DNA of 35,948 nucleotides from Planctomycetota bacterium (GCA_022616055.1 JAKEFM010000291.1:1-35948), one strand, 5' to 3'. Positions 1-7,985 are shown, numbered from the stretch's first letter. The notes: generated by a model from the letters alone, not told the origin. A program made the numbers and translations.

Positions 1-96
1 CCCCCCCCCCCCCCCCCCCCCCCCCCGGCCCCTCGAGTTACCCCCCCACCCCGTTCGGCTCCCCCCCCCGCCCCGTTCGGCCCCACCCCGTTCGGG
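1..96. repeat. Poly-C run and degenerate C-rich repeats at contig edge
   Basis: Bases 1-26 are an uninterrupted run of C. Bases 41-96 are C-rich and hold three spaced copies of the decamer CCCCGTTCGG (at about 49-58, 71-80 and 86-95). This is unlike the rest of the window. A homopolymer at a contig end followed by an imperfect short repeat is typical of low-quality read ends or assembly collapse, so the stretch should not be trusted as genomic sequence. A genuine simple repeat is the alternative. Confidence 0.7.
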
Positions 97-206
97 AAGA
101 GGAGGACGCGGAAGAGGACGTAGAGGGCGCAGGTGCCCGTCGGGCCGACCACGGCCCAGGCGTTCGGCAGGGTGAAGACGTCCCGGAGATCCCTCGCTGC
201 GAGCAA
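1..206 (-). CDS. Partial divergent gene, putative membrane protein N-terminus
   Basis: On the minus strand, reading left from a possible TTG start at 206, one frame gives about 40 residues with nearly all codons ending in G or C, as in real genes here. They include RDLRDVFTLPNAWAVV and a hydrophobic helix through ALYVLFRVLLFP. The frame then enters the C-rich repeats at the contig edge, where it becomes a Gly/Pro/Asn repeat without a stop. It looks like the first membrane helix of a gene divergent from the peptidase at 253. The LPNAW motif faintly recalls the start of CDP-alcohol phosphatidyltransferases, but this is too little to assign. The only supporting signals are codon bias and hydrophobicity; no clear ribosome binding site precedes the TTG. 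Confidence 0.3.
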   Translation of the reverse strand, partial: MLAARDLRDVFTLPNAWAVVGPTGTCALYVLFRVLLFPNGVGPNGAGGGAERGGGVTRGAGGGGGGGG

Positions 207-252
207 CGGGAAGAGGAGGATCCTAGGATCCCGGTCCTTCCCGGAGGAGCCG

Positions 253-2805
253 ATGCCTCGAGCCGCCCGAGTCCTCTCCCTTCTGGCACTCTGGGGGACC
301 GCCCGCGCCCAGGTCCCCGCCCCGGCCGAGATCCTCGGGTTCGAGCCCGGAGAGGACAGCCGGCTCGCCCCGTGGGCGAAGATCGTCGAGTGCTACGACC
401 GCCTCGACGCGGCGAGCCCGAGGGTCTCCGTCCTGCGCCCCGGCAAGAGCACCCTCGGCCGCGACTTCCTCGCCGTCCTCATTTCCTCCGAGGGGAACCT
501 CGCCCGGCTCCCCGAGATCCGGGAGGCGCAGCGGAAGGTCCACGACCCGCGGCGCCTCGCCGCCGGCGAGGAGGAGGCGCTCCTCCGGTCGGGACCCGCC
601 GTCGTCTACGTCACCTGCACGATCCACTCGACGGAGGTCGCCTCCTCCTTCACCGCGCTGCGCCTCGCCCACGCGCTGGCGACGGCGACCGACGCGGAGA
701 CGGCGGAGATCCGGGACGGCGTCCTCCTCGTCCTCGTCCCGTCCCTCAATCCCGACGGGATCGACATCGTCCACGACTGGTACCGGGAGACGCTCGGGAC
801 GCCGTGGGAGGGGACGTCCCCGCCGCGCCTGTACCACCCCTACGCCGGGCACGACAACAACCGCGACTGGTACATGCTCACGCAGGTCGAGACGCGCCTC
901 TCGACCCGCCTCCTCTACGAGGAGTTCCTCCCCGAGATCTGCTACGACCTCCACCAGATGGGGCGCGAGGGGGCGCGCCTCTTCGTCCCCCCCTTCGCGG
1001 ACCCGATCAACCCGAACCTCGATCCCGGCGTGACGGCGGGGATGAACCTCGTCGGGACGAAGATGGCCCTCGACCTCGCGGCGCGGGGCCTGAAGGGGAT
1101 CGTCCAGGGGGTGCTCTACGACTCCTGGTGGCTCGGCGGGAACCGCAACGTCCCGACGCGCCACAACATGATCGGGATCTTGACGGAGTCGGCCTCCGCG
1201 AACCTCGCCTCCCCCGTCTTCCAGCGCGCGGCCGACCTGCGCGGCCACGGCCACGACCTCCCCGAGTACAAGGCGCAGGTGAACTTCCCCGACCCCTGGC
1301 CGGGGGGATGGTGGAGGCTCCGCGACATCGTCGCTTATCAGGAGGCGGCGGCGAGGTCCCTGCTCCTCCTCGCCGCGCGCGAGCGCTCCCTCTTCAAGCG
1401 CAACGTCGCCGCGATGGCGCGGCGCGCGATCGGGAAGGGGAGGAGCGAGCCCCCCTACGCCTACCTCGTCCCCGAGGAGCAGGACGATCGCCACGCCCTG
1501 GCGACCCTCCTCGACCTCCTCCTTCGCACCGGGGTCGAGGTCGACCGGGCGAAGGCCCCCTTCACGACCGACGGCGCGGAGCGCCCGGCGGGGACCTACG
1601 TGATCCCCCTCGCCCAGCCCTACCGCGCCTACGTGAAGGACCTCCTCGAGCGCCAGGCCTACCCCGACGTGAAGGAGTCGACGAAGGGGGATCCGATCCG
1701 CCCCTACGACGTGGCCGGCTGGACCCTGCCGCTCCAGCTCGGCCTCCGCGTCGTCGAGGCGGGGGCGCCGGTCGAGGCCTCCCTCGAACGCCTGACCGAG
1801 CCGCCGGGGCCCGGCGGCTCCTTCTCGGGGAGCGGGGAGACCGCGTTCCGGATCGACGGGCGATCCGCCCGCGCCCACGCCGCGGCGGCCGCCCTCGCGA
1901 CGGAGGGGCTCTCCGTCTTCCGTCTGGCCGCTGCGGCCCCGGAGGGCCCTTCGGCGGGCGACTTCGTCGTGACCGGAGGGAGCGCTGCCCGGATGCGCGC
2001 CCTGGCCGAGAAGGAGGGGCTCCGTATCGCCGCCCTCCCCTCCGCGCCCTCGAAGGCTACCGCGTGGCGGATCCGCGCCCCCCGGGTCGGCCTCTATCAG
2101 GGGTGGACGGCGAACATGGACGAGGGATGGACCCGCTGGGTCCTCGACGTCTACGGCTGGAAGTACGCCACCCTCGGGAACGGGGCGGTCCGCGCGGGGG
2201 ACCTCGCCTCCCGCCTCGACGCGATCGTGCTGCCGAGCGCCTCCCGCGAGTCGATCGTCGAGGGGCGGGAGGACGCCCCCCCGGCGTACCGCGGCGGGAT
2301 CGGCGCCGAGGGGGTCCGCGCGCTGCGCGCGTTCGTCTCGGAGGGGGGAACGCTCGTCTGCCTGAGCCGCGCCGGGGAGCTGGCCCTCCAGGATTTCGGC
2401 CTCGAGACGGAGGACGTCCTCCGACCCCGGAGCGGCAAGCCGCCGGAGGGGTTCCTCGCCCCGGGCTCGATCCTCGAGGTCGAGATGGACTCCTCCCACC
2501 CCCTCGCGTTCGGGCTCCCCGCCCGCACGCCGGTCTTCTTCGGGGAGTCGGCCGCGTACGCCGTGAAGGAGAAGGAGGGGACCGTCGTCGGGCGCTACCC
2601 CGCCTACGACCCCCTCCTCTCGGGCTGGCTCAAGGGAGGCGAGACGATCCGCGGGAAGGCGGCGCTCGTCGAGGTCCCGCATGGGAAGGGCCGGGTCGTC
2701 CTCGTCGGATTCCGCTGCCAGCACCGGGGCCAGCCGCAGGGGACGTTCAAGGTCCTCTTCAACGCCCTCCTCCACGCGGCGGCCGTGCCGACCCTCCTTC
2801 CGTAA
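253..2805 (+). CDS. Secreted M14-family zinc carboxypeptidase
   Basis: An 850-residue exported metallopeptidase. The ATG at 253 is chosen because GGAGGAG lies just upstream and the protein then starts with a signal peptide (residues 1-20, cleavage probably after ARA). The M14 catalytic domain covers about residues 30-400. Zinc ligands are His125 and Glu128 in HSTE and His234 in DLHQMG. N203-R204 in DNNRDWY fits the substrate-binding Asn-Arg pair, and Glu312 in LTESAS is the likely general base. The C-terminal 200 residues (AIVLPSASRES, GALRAFVSEGGTLVCL-like pattern) look like a class I glutamine-amidotransferase fold without a visible catalytic Cys, as in several large exported M14 proteins. 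It probably trims extracellular or periplasmic peptides. The reading frame is open further upstream, but that extension has no start signals. Confidence 0.88.
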   Translation: MPRAARVLSLLALWGTARAQVPAPAEILGFEPGEDSRLAPWAKIVECYDRLDAASPRVSVLRPGKSTLGRDFLAVLISSEGNLARLPEIREAQRKVHDPRRLAAGEEEALLRSGPAVVYVTCTIHSTEVASSFTALRLAHALATATDAETAEIRDGVLLVLVPSLNPDGIDIVHDWYRETLGTPWEGTSPPRLYHPYAGHDNNRDWYMLTQVETRLSTRLLYEEFLPEICYDLHQMGREGARLFVPPFADPINPNLDPGVTAGMNLVGTKMALDLAARGLKGIVQGVLYDSWWLGGNRNVPTRHNMIGILTESASANLASPVFQRAADLRGHGHDLPEYKAQVNFPDPWPGGWWRLRDIVAYQEAAARSLLLLAARERSLFKRNVAAMARRAIGKGRSEPPYAYLVPEEQDDRHALATLLDLLLRTGVEVDRAKAPFTTDGAERPAGTYVIPLAQPYRAYVKDLLERQAYPDVKESTKGDPIRPYDVAGWTLPLQLGLRVVEAGAPVEASLERLTEPPGPGGSFSGSGETAFRIDGRSARAHAAAAALATEGLSVFRLAAAAPEGPSAGDFVVTGGSAARMRALAEKEGLRIAALPSAPSKATAWRIRAPRVGLYQGWTANMDEGWTRWVLDVYGWKYATLGNGAVRAGDLASRLDAIVLPSASRESIVEGREDAPPAYRGGIGAEGVRALRAFVSEGGTLVCLSRAGELALQDFGLETEDVLRPRSGKPPEGFLAPGSILEVEMDSSHPLAFGLPARTPVFFGESAAYAVKEKEGTVVGRYPAYDPLLSGWLKGGETIRGKAALVEVPHGKGRVVLVGFRCQHRGQPQGTFKVLFNALLHAAAVPTLLP

Positions 2806-2824
2806 GGAAGGGGGGGAGAATGAT

Positions 2825-2853
2825 CGCGGGCGCGGCTCGGAGCCGCGCCCGCG
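2825..2853. terminator. Hairpin terminator between convergent genes
   Basis: A perfect 13-bp stem with a 3-base loop: the arm at 2825-2837 pairs with 2841-2853, core GGGCGCGGC/GCCGCGCCC. It is followed on the plus strand by CTTGTTGGTT. It sits between the stop of the carboxypeptidase (2805) and the stop of the minus-strand secreted protein (2877), so it can end transcripts from both sides. The core is shared with the hairpins at 7922 and 16000. Confidence 0.75.
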
Positions 2854-2876
2854 CTTGTTGGTTCAGGAAATGGGCG

Positions 2877-4982
2877 TCAGCCGATCGTCACGACGACCGT
2901 GCTCGAGACCGAGAACGGGACGCCGAACGGCACGACCCCGCAGCCACCGGCGCCGAGCACGTCCGCGCCCTGGACCGCGAGCACCCCGCCGATGAGGGCC
3001 GGGTCGCAGGGGATCGCCGCCACGAACGAGCCCACGGGCAGCAGGATCGTGAGCGAGGCGCCGAGCGAGCAGGACGCCGGCGGGCACAAGGGGGCCGGAG
3101 CGATGGGGGCCCCGATCCACAGGACCGGGATCCCCGTCACGCCTCCGAGCGTCATGCTGACGGATCCGCCGATCTCGGGGCTCCCGCCGGGCGTGAGCGT
3201 CACGACGCCGCAGCCCGTCGGCACCGGCGTGAAGCTCCCCGTGCCGTGGGGGACGAAGATGAGGCTCGTGCCCGGGAACGTGGAGTTCGCCGTGCCGAGG
3301 CCCGTCCCGTCCGTCCCGGCCGTGCCGGTCGCGTTCTCGATCCCGATCGCGGCGGCCCAGGCGATCGCCGCCCCGCCGGCTTCCGTGTACGAGGCGAGCC
3401 CCGGAGGCGCGACCGACTCGAAGTTCTCCGTGAAGAGGACGGCGGCTCCCGCGTCGACCGCGGAGACGTTGTCGACGGTCCAGCCCTGGTAGGTGTTGCC
3501 GATACCATCGACCGTGTTGAAGCGGAAGCGATGCTGCCAGGTGCCGGCGCCCGCGCCGACGAGCGGAACGGAGGCGAGGGTGGAAGCGCACACGCTGTTC
3601 CCGGCGATCTGGGTGTCCATCACGTAGGCCCCGGCGCCGGTCCTCGACTCGACGAAGCACTGGTCGAAGGTCGCGCTCCCGCCCGCCTCCGTCTCCTTCG
3701 TGTACTCGAAGGAGAGGGTCACGGGAAGGGAACCGGGCGCCCCGATCACCGGAGACTCGATCGACCCGGAGTTGGCGACGCCGGTGTTGTAGTTGTAGAC
3801 GGCGATGTCGCCCTGGTTGTAGGAGGCCGCGTTCGTGCCCATCGAGGCCGGGATCGGCGTGATCCCGTCGCAGAGCGCCTCCCCGTGCCACAGGGTCGCG
3901 GCGGGGCCGCCCGAGGAGAAGGTCGACCCGTCGTAGATGACCTCGATCGTGTTCGCGGGCGAGGGGTTCAGCCGGACCTGGAAGGTCACGTTCTCCCCGC
4001 TCGAGTTCCCGGGGAACTGCTCCTCCGAGTTCCACTCGACGATGAGCTGACCGCCCGGCGTGACGTCGTAGTAGACGTTCCCGAGGGTCCCCGTGTGGAG
4101 GTCGTCCCACCACCCGAAGACCGCGTCGTTGGGGGCGGTCGCCGAGGGGATCGGCGCGTTCGTGAAGAAGCCCCCGCCGAGGCCCTGGTCGAAGGCGATC
4201 CACCCGTTGTTGTTCACCTGGAAGGTCGCCTTCGGCGTCCCGAAGAACGAGAAGGGCGCGGGGAGCGGGATCGGCGCGGAGGTCGTGTCGTCGTTGCCCG
4301 GGCCCCAGAGGAGGACCGCCGTCGCGGAGGTCGAGATCGTCGAGAAGGCAGCCGCGGAGGGGCCTACGCAGTAGGTCGGGGGCGCCGCGACCGCCGTCAA
4401 CACGACGTTGTCGACATTCCAGCCCTGGTACGCGTTGCCGATCCCGTCAACGGTGTCGAAGCGGAAGCGGTGCGTGAAACCCCCCGCGCCAATCGCGGCC
4501 GGCCCCATCGTGACCGAGGTCGAGGCGGGGCAGACGGAGTTCCCGCTGACCTGCCCGACCGTGGAGTACCCGCCGCCGCCGACGTTGACCTCCACGAAGC
4601 ACTGGTCGAAGCTGGCGCTCCCGCCCCCCTCCGTCTGCTTCGTGTACTCGAAGGCGAGGGTGGCGGCGCCGGAGGCCGGCGAGGCGATGCCGGGAGACTC
4701 GATCCCTCCGGTGTTCGCGCCCCCCGTCGAGTAGTTGTACAAGGCGAGGTCGCCCTGGTTGTAGGCGGCCGCGTTCGTCCCCATCGTGGCGGGGATCGGC
4801 GTGATGCCGTCGCAGAATCCCTCGCCGTGCCAGAGGGTCGCGGTGGGCGTGCTGAAGATGTCGACCTCCGTGTAGACGCCGAGCCCCCCGCCCTCGAAGT
4901 TCTCTGAGAAGATCACCTGGGCGGGCGCGGAGCCGGCGAGGGCGATGAGCCCTGCGGCTGCAAGGACAGCGGACTTCACCAT
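2877..4982 (-). CDS. Large secreted beta-rich repeat protein with nidogen-like domain and shared C-terminal domain
   Basis: A 701-residue exported protein of unknown function. The ATG at 4982 follows AAGGAAGGA, and residues 1-22 form a signal peptide ending SAPAQ. Residues 27-195 hold an ENFE...YTE strand and a WHGE...DNV module resembling jelly-roll or MAM-like adhesion domains. Residues 205-360 look like a nidogen-type sandwich (FFGTPKATFQVNNNGW, WWDDL). A second WHGE module at 362-506 plus a second ENFE at 519-522 interrupt that sandwich, which appears to resume at 540 (AAIGIENATGTAG). Residues 588-701 are a C-terminal domain of the type seen in three other secreted proteins of the window (PALIGGVLAVQG, end VVVTIG). 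Likely cell surface or extracellular; no catalytic motif is visible. Confidence 0.85.
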   Translation of the reverse strand: MVKSAVLAAAGLIALAGSAPAQVIFSENFEGGGLGVYTEVDIFSTPTATLWHGEGFCDGITPIPATMGTNAAAYNQGDLALYNYSTGGANTGGIESPGIASPASGAATLAFEYTKQTEGGGSASFDQCFVEVNVGGGGYSTVGQVSGNSVCPASTSVTMGPAAIGAGGFTHRFRFDTVDGIGNAYQGWNVDNVVLTAVAAPPTYCVGPSAAAFSTISTSATAVLLWGPGNDDTTSAPIPLPAPFSFFGTPKATFQVNNNGWIAFDQGLGGGFFTNAPIPSATAPNDAVFGWWDDLHTGTLGNVYYDVTPGGQLIVEWNSEEQFPGNSSGENVTFQVRLNPSPANTIEVIYDGSTFSSGGPAATLWHGEALCDGITPIPASMGTNAASYNQGDIAVYNYNTGVANSGSIESPVIGAPGSLPVTLSFEYTKETEAGGSATFDQCFVESRTGAGAYVMDTQIAGNSVCASTLASVPLVGAGAGTWQHRFRFNTVDGIGNTYQGWTVDNVSAVDAGAAVLFTENFESVAPPGLASYTEAGGAAIAWAAAIGIENATGTAGTDGTGLGTANSTFPGTSLIFVPHGTGSFTPVPTGCGVVTLTPGGSPEIGGSVSMTLGGVTGIPVLWIGAPIAPAPLCPPASCSLGASLTILLPVGSFVAAIPCDPALIGGVLAVQGADVLGAGGCGVVPFGVPFSVSSTVVVTIG
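3465..3899 (-). repeat. Intragenic repeat copy 2 (WHGE module)
   Basis: Codes for residues 362-506 of the secreted protein. It aligns along its whole length with copy 1 at 4404-4841, in both protein (WHGE.LCDGITPIPA.MGTNAA, then EYTK.TE.GGSA.FDQCFVE, then HRFRF.TVDGIGN.YQGW.VDNV) and DNA. The flanking ENFE/YTE segment follows this copy but precedes copy 1, so the duplicated unit is permuted. Confidence 0.9.
4404..4841 (-). repeat. Intragenic repeat copy 1 (WHGE module)
   Basis: Codes for residues 48-193 of the 701-residue secreted protein and is the likely original copy. The order ENFE, YTE, WHGE, DNV is continuous from the mature N-terminus. Conserved cysteines (CDG, DQCFVE, NSVC) match those in copy 2, suggesting the same disulphide pattern. 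Confidence 0.9.
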
Positions 4983-5047
4983 CTTCGAATCCTTCCTTCG
5001 GGTCGACCCGACGACGGGGAGCAGGAGCGTCGGGCAGCCATCACAAC

Positions 5048-5081
5048 GCCGTCCGTTCCCCTACTCGCGGGGAGGGACGGC
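5048..5081 (-). terminator. Imperfect hairpin between secreted protein and PuuD-type gene
   Basis: The only structured element in the 186 bases between the start at 4982 and the stop at 5169, both on the minus strand. GCCGTCC pairs with GGACGGC, and after one mismatch TTCCC pairs with GGGAG (one G-T wobble), around an 8-base loop. It may end the upstream gene's transcript or sit in the leader of the downstream gene. A second small stem (5080-5094) overlaps its foot. A separate 12-bp perfect palindrome, CGGGTCGACCCG, lies at 4999-5010, close to the start codon at 4982. Confidence 0.45.
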
Positions 5082-5168
5082 GCTCCCGGAGCGCTATGAG
5101 GCTAACCGACGAGGGGGCCGAAGGATACCCCCCGGTTCCGCGACGGTTCTTCCCTCCCGCCGGGGGGG

Positions 5169-5777
5169 TCAGATCGACTGGCCGACCTTTTTCGAGTGCC
5201 CGATCGCGCTGAAGATCGCGAACACCCCGAGCGCGACCGCGATCCCGAACGCCCCGAACTGCATCGAGGGGTAGTGCGCGGCCCCGGCGAGCATCCCGAA
5301 GAGCATCGGGCCCGACAGGTAGGTGTTCGTGCGCGAGGCGAGGAGGGCCTTCCGCGCGAGGGCGGGCTGCTCCGGCGGGGCGAGGCCGTCGCGCGTCCAG
5401 GCGATGAGCTTCTGCTGCGCGGGCCAGATGATGAACCAGACGTTGAACCACATGACCGTGCCGAGGAGCATCCCGAAGAGGATCCACATCGCCCGGTCGG
5501 ACATCCCCCCGTCCGCGTCCCGGAGGAGGCCGTCGGAGAGGTAGACCTTCCAGAAGAGGCCGAGCCCCGAGAGGAAGGTGATCATCGCCCCCCACCGGAA
5601 CCACCAGAGGGCGCGCGGGAGGAGGAAGGGGTTCACCTTCTTCTTCGTCTCCTTGTCGATCGTCCCCTGGAACGGGACGTTGACGAAGTTGAAGAAGTAG
5701 AGGTGCCCGATCCAGATGATCCCCGCGAAGACGTGGGCCCAGCGGAGGATCAGCTCGAGGAACTTGGGGACGTCCAT
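5169..5777 (-). CDS. Short PuuD/Urate_ox_N-type membrane protein
   Basis: A 202-residue inner-membrane protein. Its N-terminus (LRWAHVFAGIIWIGHLYFFN) is characteristic of the membrane domain of PuuD-type urate hydroxylases (Urate_ox_N family). About five hydrophobic helices lie near residues 8-29, 56-78, 95-118, 152-168 and 174-191. His15, His25, His168 and His194 in or beside them could bind haem. PuuD itself is longer and ends in a cytochrome c domain with CxxCH; neither is present. The family assignment rests on the first helix and the WFNVWFIIWPAQQ pattern; urate as substrate is not supported, since no purine genes are nearby. The gene is divergent from the phosphatase-fold gene at 5894. 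Confidence 0.75.
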   Translation of the reverse strand: MDVPKFLELILRWAHVFAGIIWIGHLYFFNFVNVPFQGTIDKETKKKVNPFLLPRALWWFRWGAMITFLSGLGLFWKVYLSDGLLRDADGGMSDRAMWILFGMLLGTVMWFNVWFIIWPAQQKLIAWTRDGLAPPEQPALARKALLASRTNTYLSGPMLFGMLAGAAHYPSMQFGAFGIAVALGVFAIFSAIGHSKKVGQSI

Positions 5778-5893
5778 GGAGATCCCTTCGAAATCCCGCG
5801 GGCTCCCGCGGGGGGGGAGAGGGTTCTGTACCCGCGCCGGGGGGGGCGGTTCAAGCGGGCTCCCCCCGGGGTAGAGTGTCTTGCGGATCTCCG

Positions 5894-7630
5894 ATGGAAG
5901 GCATGAAGGCGTTGCGCGAAGGGACCCTCGAGCTTCGCGAGGAGATCCGCGAGCGGGTCCGGGCGCTGCGGGAGCGGCGCTGGGAGCGGCTCTTCGGCTT
6001 CCGCCGCCGGGCCGTCGACCCCCCCGCCCCGCGCGGCTTCGTCATCGTCCAGATCGACGCGCTCGCCGGGTGGGTCCTCGAGGAGGCGATGCGCCGCCGC
6101 CGGGCCCGGTTCCTCCGCAGCCTCCTGCGGCGGGGCGGGTTCGGCCTGCGCCGGTTCCAGGCGGGCCTCCCCGCCACGACCCCCGCCTTCCAGGCGGGGC
6201 TCCTCTACGGGGACCGGGGCGAGATCCCCGGCTTCCGCTGGCTCGACCGCCGCAGCGGCTCGACCGTCTGGTTCGCGCACCCCGGCGACTGCGTCCGCGT
6301 CGAGCGGGAGTTCGACGGGAAGGGGGGGCTCCTCTCGGAGGGGGGATCCTCCTACTTCTCGATCTTCACCGGGGGCGCGGAGGGCCGGCTCTTCGACACG
6401 GGGGGGCTCTCCTGGGAGAAGGGGCGGCGGCGCCGCACGATCGTCAACTTCGCCTACCTCGCCTTCTTCTTCGCCCTGGCGGCTTCGCGGATCGTCGGCC
6501 GCACCCTCCTCGAGATGCTGCGGGACCTCCTCGACATCGCGGGGGGGCTGGTCGCCCGGCGGCCGAAGCGCAAGTGGGGGCAGTTCGTCCTCCGCGCCCT
6601 GTCGAACGCGTTCATGAACGAGCTCGCCGTGATCGGCGTGCGGGAGGAGGTGCGCCAGGGGACGCGCGCCCTCTACGTGAACTTCATCGGATACGACAAG
6701 GCGGCCCACGCCCGTGGCGCCGTCCACCCCTACGCGCTCTGGTGCCTGCGCGAGATCGACCGCGACCTGCGCCGGATCTACCGCAGCCTCCACCGCCGCT
6801 CGCGCAAGCGCGACTACGACTTCTACGTCCTCTCCGACCACGGCATCCTCCCGACGACACCGATCGAGGACGTCGCCGGCCAGGACTTCGAGAGCCTCCT
6901 CCTCGACGGCCGCCTCGCCTCGGGCGCCGGAGGGGGGAGCGAGGCCGAGGAGTCCGCGGCCGACCTCCACCGCTCGATCGAGGTGCTGACCGGGATCGGC
7001 CGGATCCTCCCCCCCGTCGCGCGCTTCCTCCTGCGCCCGTTCCACCGGCGCTTCGCCCGCGGGAGGTTCCGCTCTCCGGGCGCGCTCCCCCCGGAGCCGA
7101 TCCCGCGCGTGGCGCTCCGCCCCACCGGGAACTTCGCCCATCTCTACCTCGTCGGCGCGCGCTCCCCCCTCCTCGCCGAGGAGCTCGAGGGGCGGGCGAT
7201 CGGCCTGATGCGCGCCCTCGACCGCTCCCCCTACGTCCGCTTCTTCGCGATGCGCGGCGCGGACGGGGCGGTCGTGCTCGGCCGGCGCGGGAGCCGGGAG
7301 CGCGTGCCCGACCTCCCCGCGGCGGGGGCGCCGGACCTGGGGCTCGATCCCTGGAAGATCCAGGAGATCCGGCGCGTCCTCTTCATGCCCCGGTCGGGCG
7401 ACGTCCTCCTCTTCTCCGAGCGGTGCGACGGGGGCGCCTACAACTTCCAGCACGAGTACGCCTCCCACGGCGGGCTCGAGCCGGAGGAGCAGGACTGCTT
7501 CCTCCTCCACCCCGCCGATTCGGCTCCCCCGGGATACGAGCTCTCCGCCGAGGCGCTCCACCGCTTCTTCGCCAAGCGCTACCTCGGCCGCGAGGCCGCC
7601 CCCTCCCGGAGCGAGACCCTCGCCGGCTAG
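5894..7630 (+). CDS. Alkaline-phosphatase-superfamily membrane-associated protein
   Basis: About 578 residues. The fold is indicated by the nucleotide pyrophosphatase/phosphodiesterase pattern: VIVQIDALAG with Asp55 as a metal ligand, LPATTPAFQAGLLYG with the nucleophile-type Thr near 95-96, YDKAAHARG near residue 268 and YVLSDHG near 315. The order D, T, D-H, D-H matches the two-metal site of the superfamily. A hydrophobic stretch near residues 190-205 (FAYLAFFFALAASRIV) suggests membrane attachment; no N-terminal signal is seen, and the first 40 residues are charged and helical. The substrate is unknown. ATG at 5894 is chosen; GTG at 5876 or ATG at 5903 are alternatives, as the ribosome binding site is weak. 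The stop shares CTAG with the convergent gene at 7627. Confidence 0.75.
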   Translation: MEGMKALREGTLELREEIRERVRALRERRWERLFGFRRRAVDPPAPRGFVIVQIDALAGWVLEEAMRRRRARFLRSLLRRGGFGLRRFQAGLPATTPAFQAGLLYGDRGEIPGFRWLDRRSGSTVWFAHPGDCVRVEREFDGKGGLLSEGGSSYFSIFTGGAEGRLFDTGGLSWEKGRRRRTIVNFAYLAFFFALAASRIVGRTLLEMLRDLLDIAGGLVARRPKRKWGQFVLRALSNAFMNELAVIGVREEVRQGTRALYVNFIGYDKAAHARGAVHPYALWCLREIDRDLRRIYRSLHRRSRKRDYDFYVLSDHGILPTTPIEDVAGQDFESLLLDGRLASGAGGGSEAEESAADLHRSIEVLTGIGRILPPVARFLLRPFHRRFARGRFRSPGALPPEPIPRVALRPTGNFAHLYLVGARSPLLAEELEGRAIGLMRALDRSPYVRFFAMRGADGAVVLGRRGSRERVPDLPAAGAPDLGLDPWKIQEIRRVLFMPRSGDVLLFSERCDGGAYNFQHEYASHGGLEPEEQDCFLLHPADSAPPGYELSAEALHRFFAKRYLGREAAPSRSETLAG

Positions 7631-7809
7631 GGGTTCGCGGGCCCCGCGCGACGTCCGCGCCAGCCGACGGCGACCGCGACCCCCGCGCACAGGATCGCGA
7701 TCCAGATCTGGCCCTCGAGGGCCCAGAGGACGCCGAGACCGAGGAGCGCCGCCGCGCGCCAGCCGCCGACGGGCCCGAAGAGCGCGTCGAGGCGGGAGGC
7801 CGCGCTCAA
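7627..7809 (-). CDS. Small membrane protein, probably frameshifted at its start
   Basis: Sixty residues from a TTG at 7809, with a hydrophobic core (WRAAALLGLGVLWALEGQIW and AILCAGVAVAVGW) forming one or two helices. The codons end almost entirely in G or C, which supports a real gene. The TTG start has no ribosome binding site of its own. Just upstream, the ORF at 7806-7859 has a good one and would join this frame if one G were added to the G6 run (plus-strand C6 at 7814-7819), giving a 78-residue protein. The stop overlaps the stop of the convergent phosphatase-fold gene in a CTAG palindrome. Function unknown. Confidence 0.55.
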   Translation of the reverse strand: MSAASRLDALFGPVGGWRAAALLGLGVLWALEGQIWIAILCAGVAVAVGWRGRRAGPANP

Positions 7810-7859
7810 CCCGCCCCCCGCGCGCGGAGGAGGGGCAAGGCGGCGAGCGCGAGTCGCAT
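7806..7859 (-). CDS. Seventeen-codon ORF in front of the small membrane protein
   Basis: ATG at 7859 is preceded by GGAGG at 4 bases, the best initiation signal in this interval. It codes for MRLALAALPLLRARGAG and stops at TGA 7806-7808, overlapping the TTG start at 7809. It is either the true N-terminus of the next gene, separated by a homopolymer indel in G6, or a leader peptide that couples translation. The hydrophobic N-terminus favours the first reading. Confidence 0.4.
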   Translation of the reverse strand: MRLALAALPLLRARGAG

Positions 7860-7921
7860 GGAACCTCCGGGGGAAAAGCGCGCGGATTCTACGGACGGGC
7901 CCTGAGGGACGTCATGCGAAC

Positions 7922-7949
7922 GGGGCGCGGCCGGCGGCGGCCGCGCCCC
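7922..7949 (-). terminator. Hairpin terminator of the nidogen-like secreted protein
   Basis: GGGGCGCGGCC (7922-7932) pairs perfectly with GGCCGCGCCCC (7939-7949) around a 6-base loop. It lies 36 bases past the stop of the minus-strand gene at 7986. The 11-base arms are identical to those of the hairpin at 16000. No T tract follows on the minus strand. Confidence 0.65.
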
Positions 7950-7985
7950 TCGAGGTCGCCCCACGAGGTCGAACGGGGATCCGGA

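Noticed and set aside
223-2775. 850-codon minus-strand open frame across the carboxypeptidase
   Set aside because: Rich in Arg, Gly, Glu and Pro with no domain or motif. It is the antisense shadow of a real, high-GC gene.
372-4907. 1511-codon plus-strand open frame
   Set aside because: Low-complexity Arg/Pro/Gly translation spanning two genes of opposite strands; a consequence of few stop codons at high GC.
5894-7630. EboF phosphatase forming an ebo cluster with the EboB-like gene
   Set aside because: It shares only the superfamily motifs, lies two genes away, and the other ebo genes are absent.
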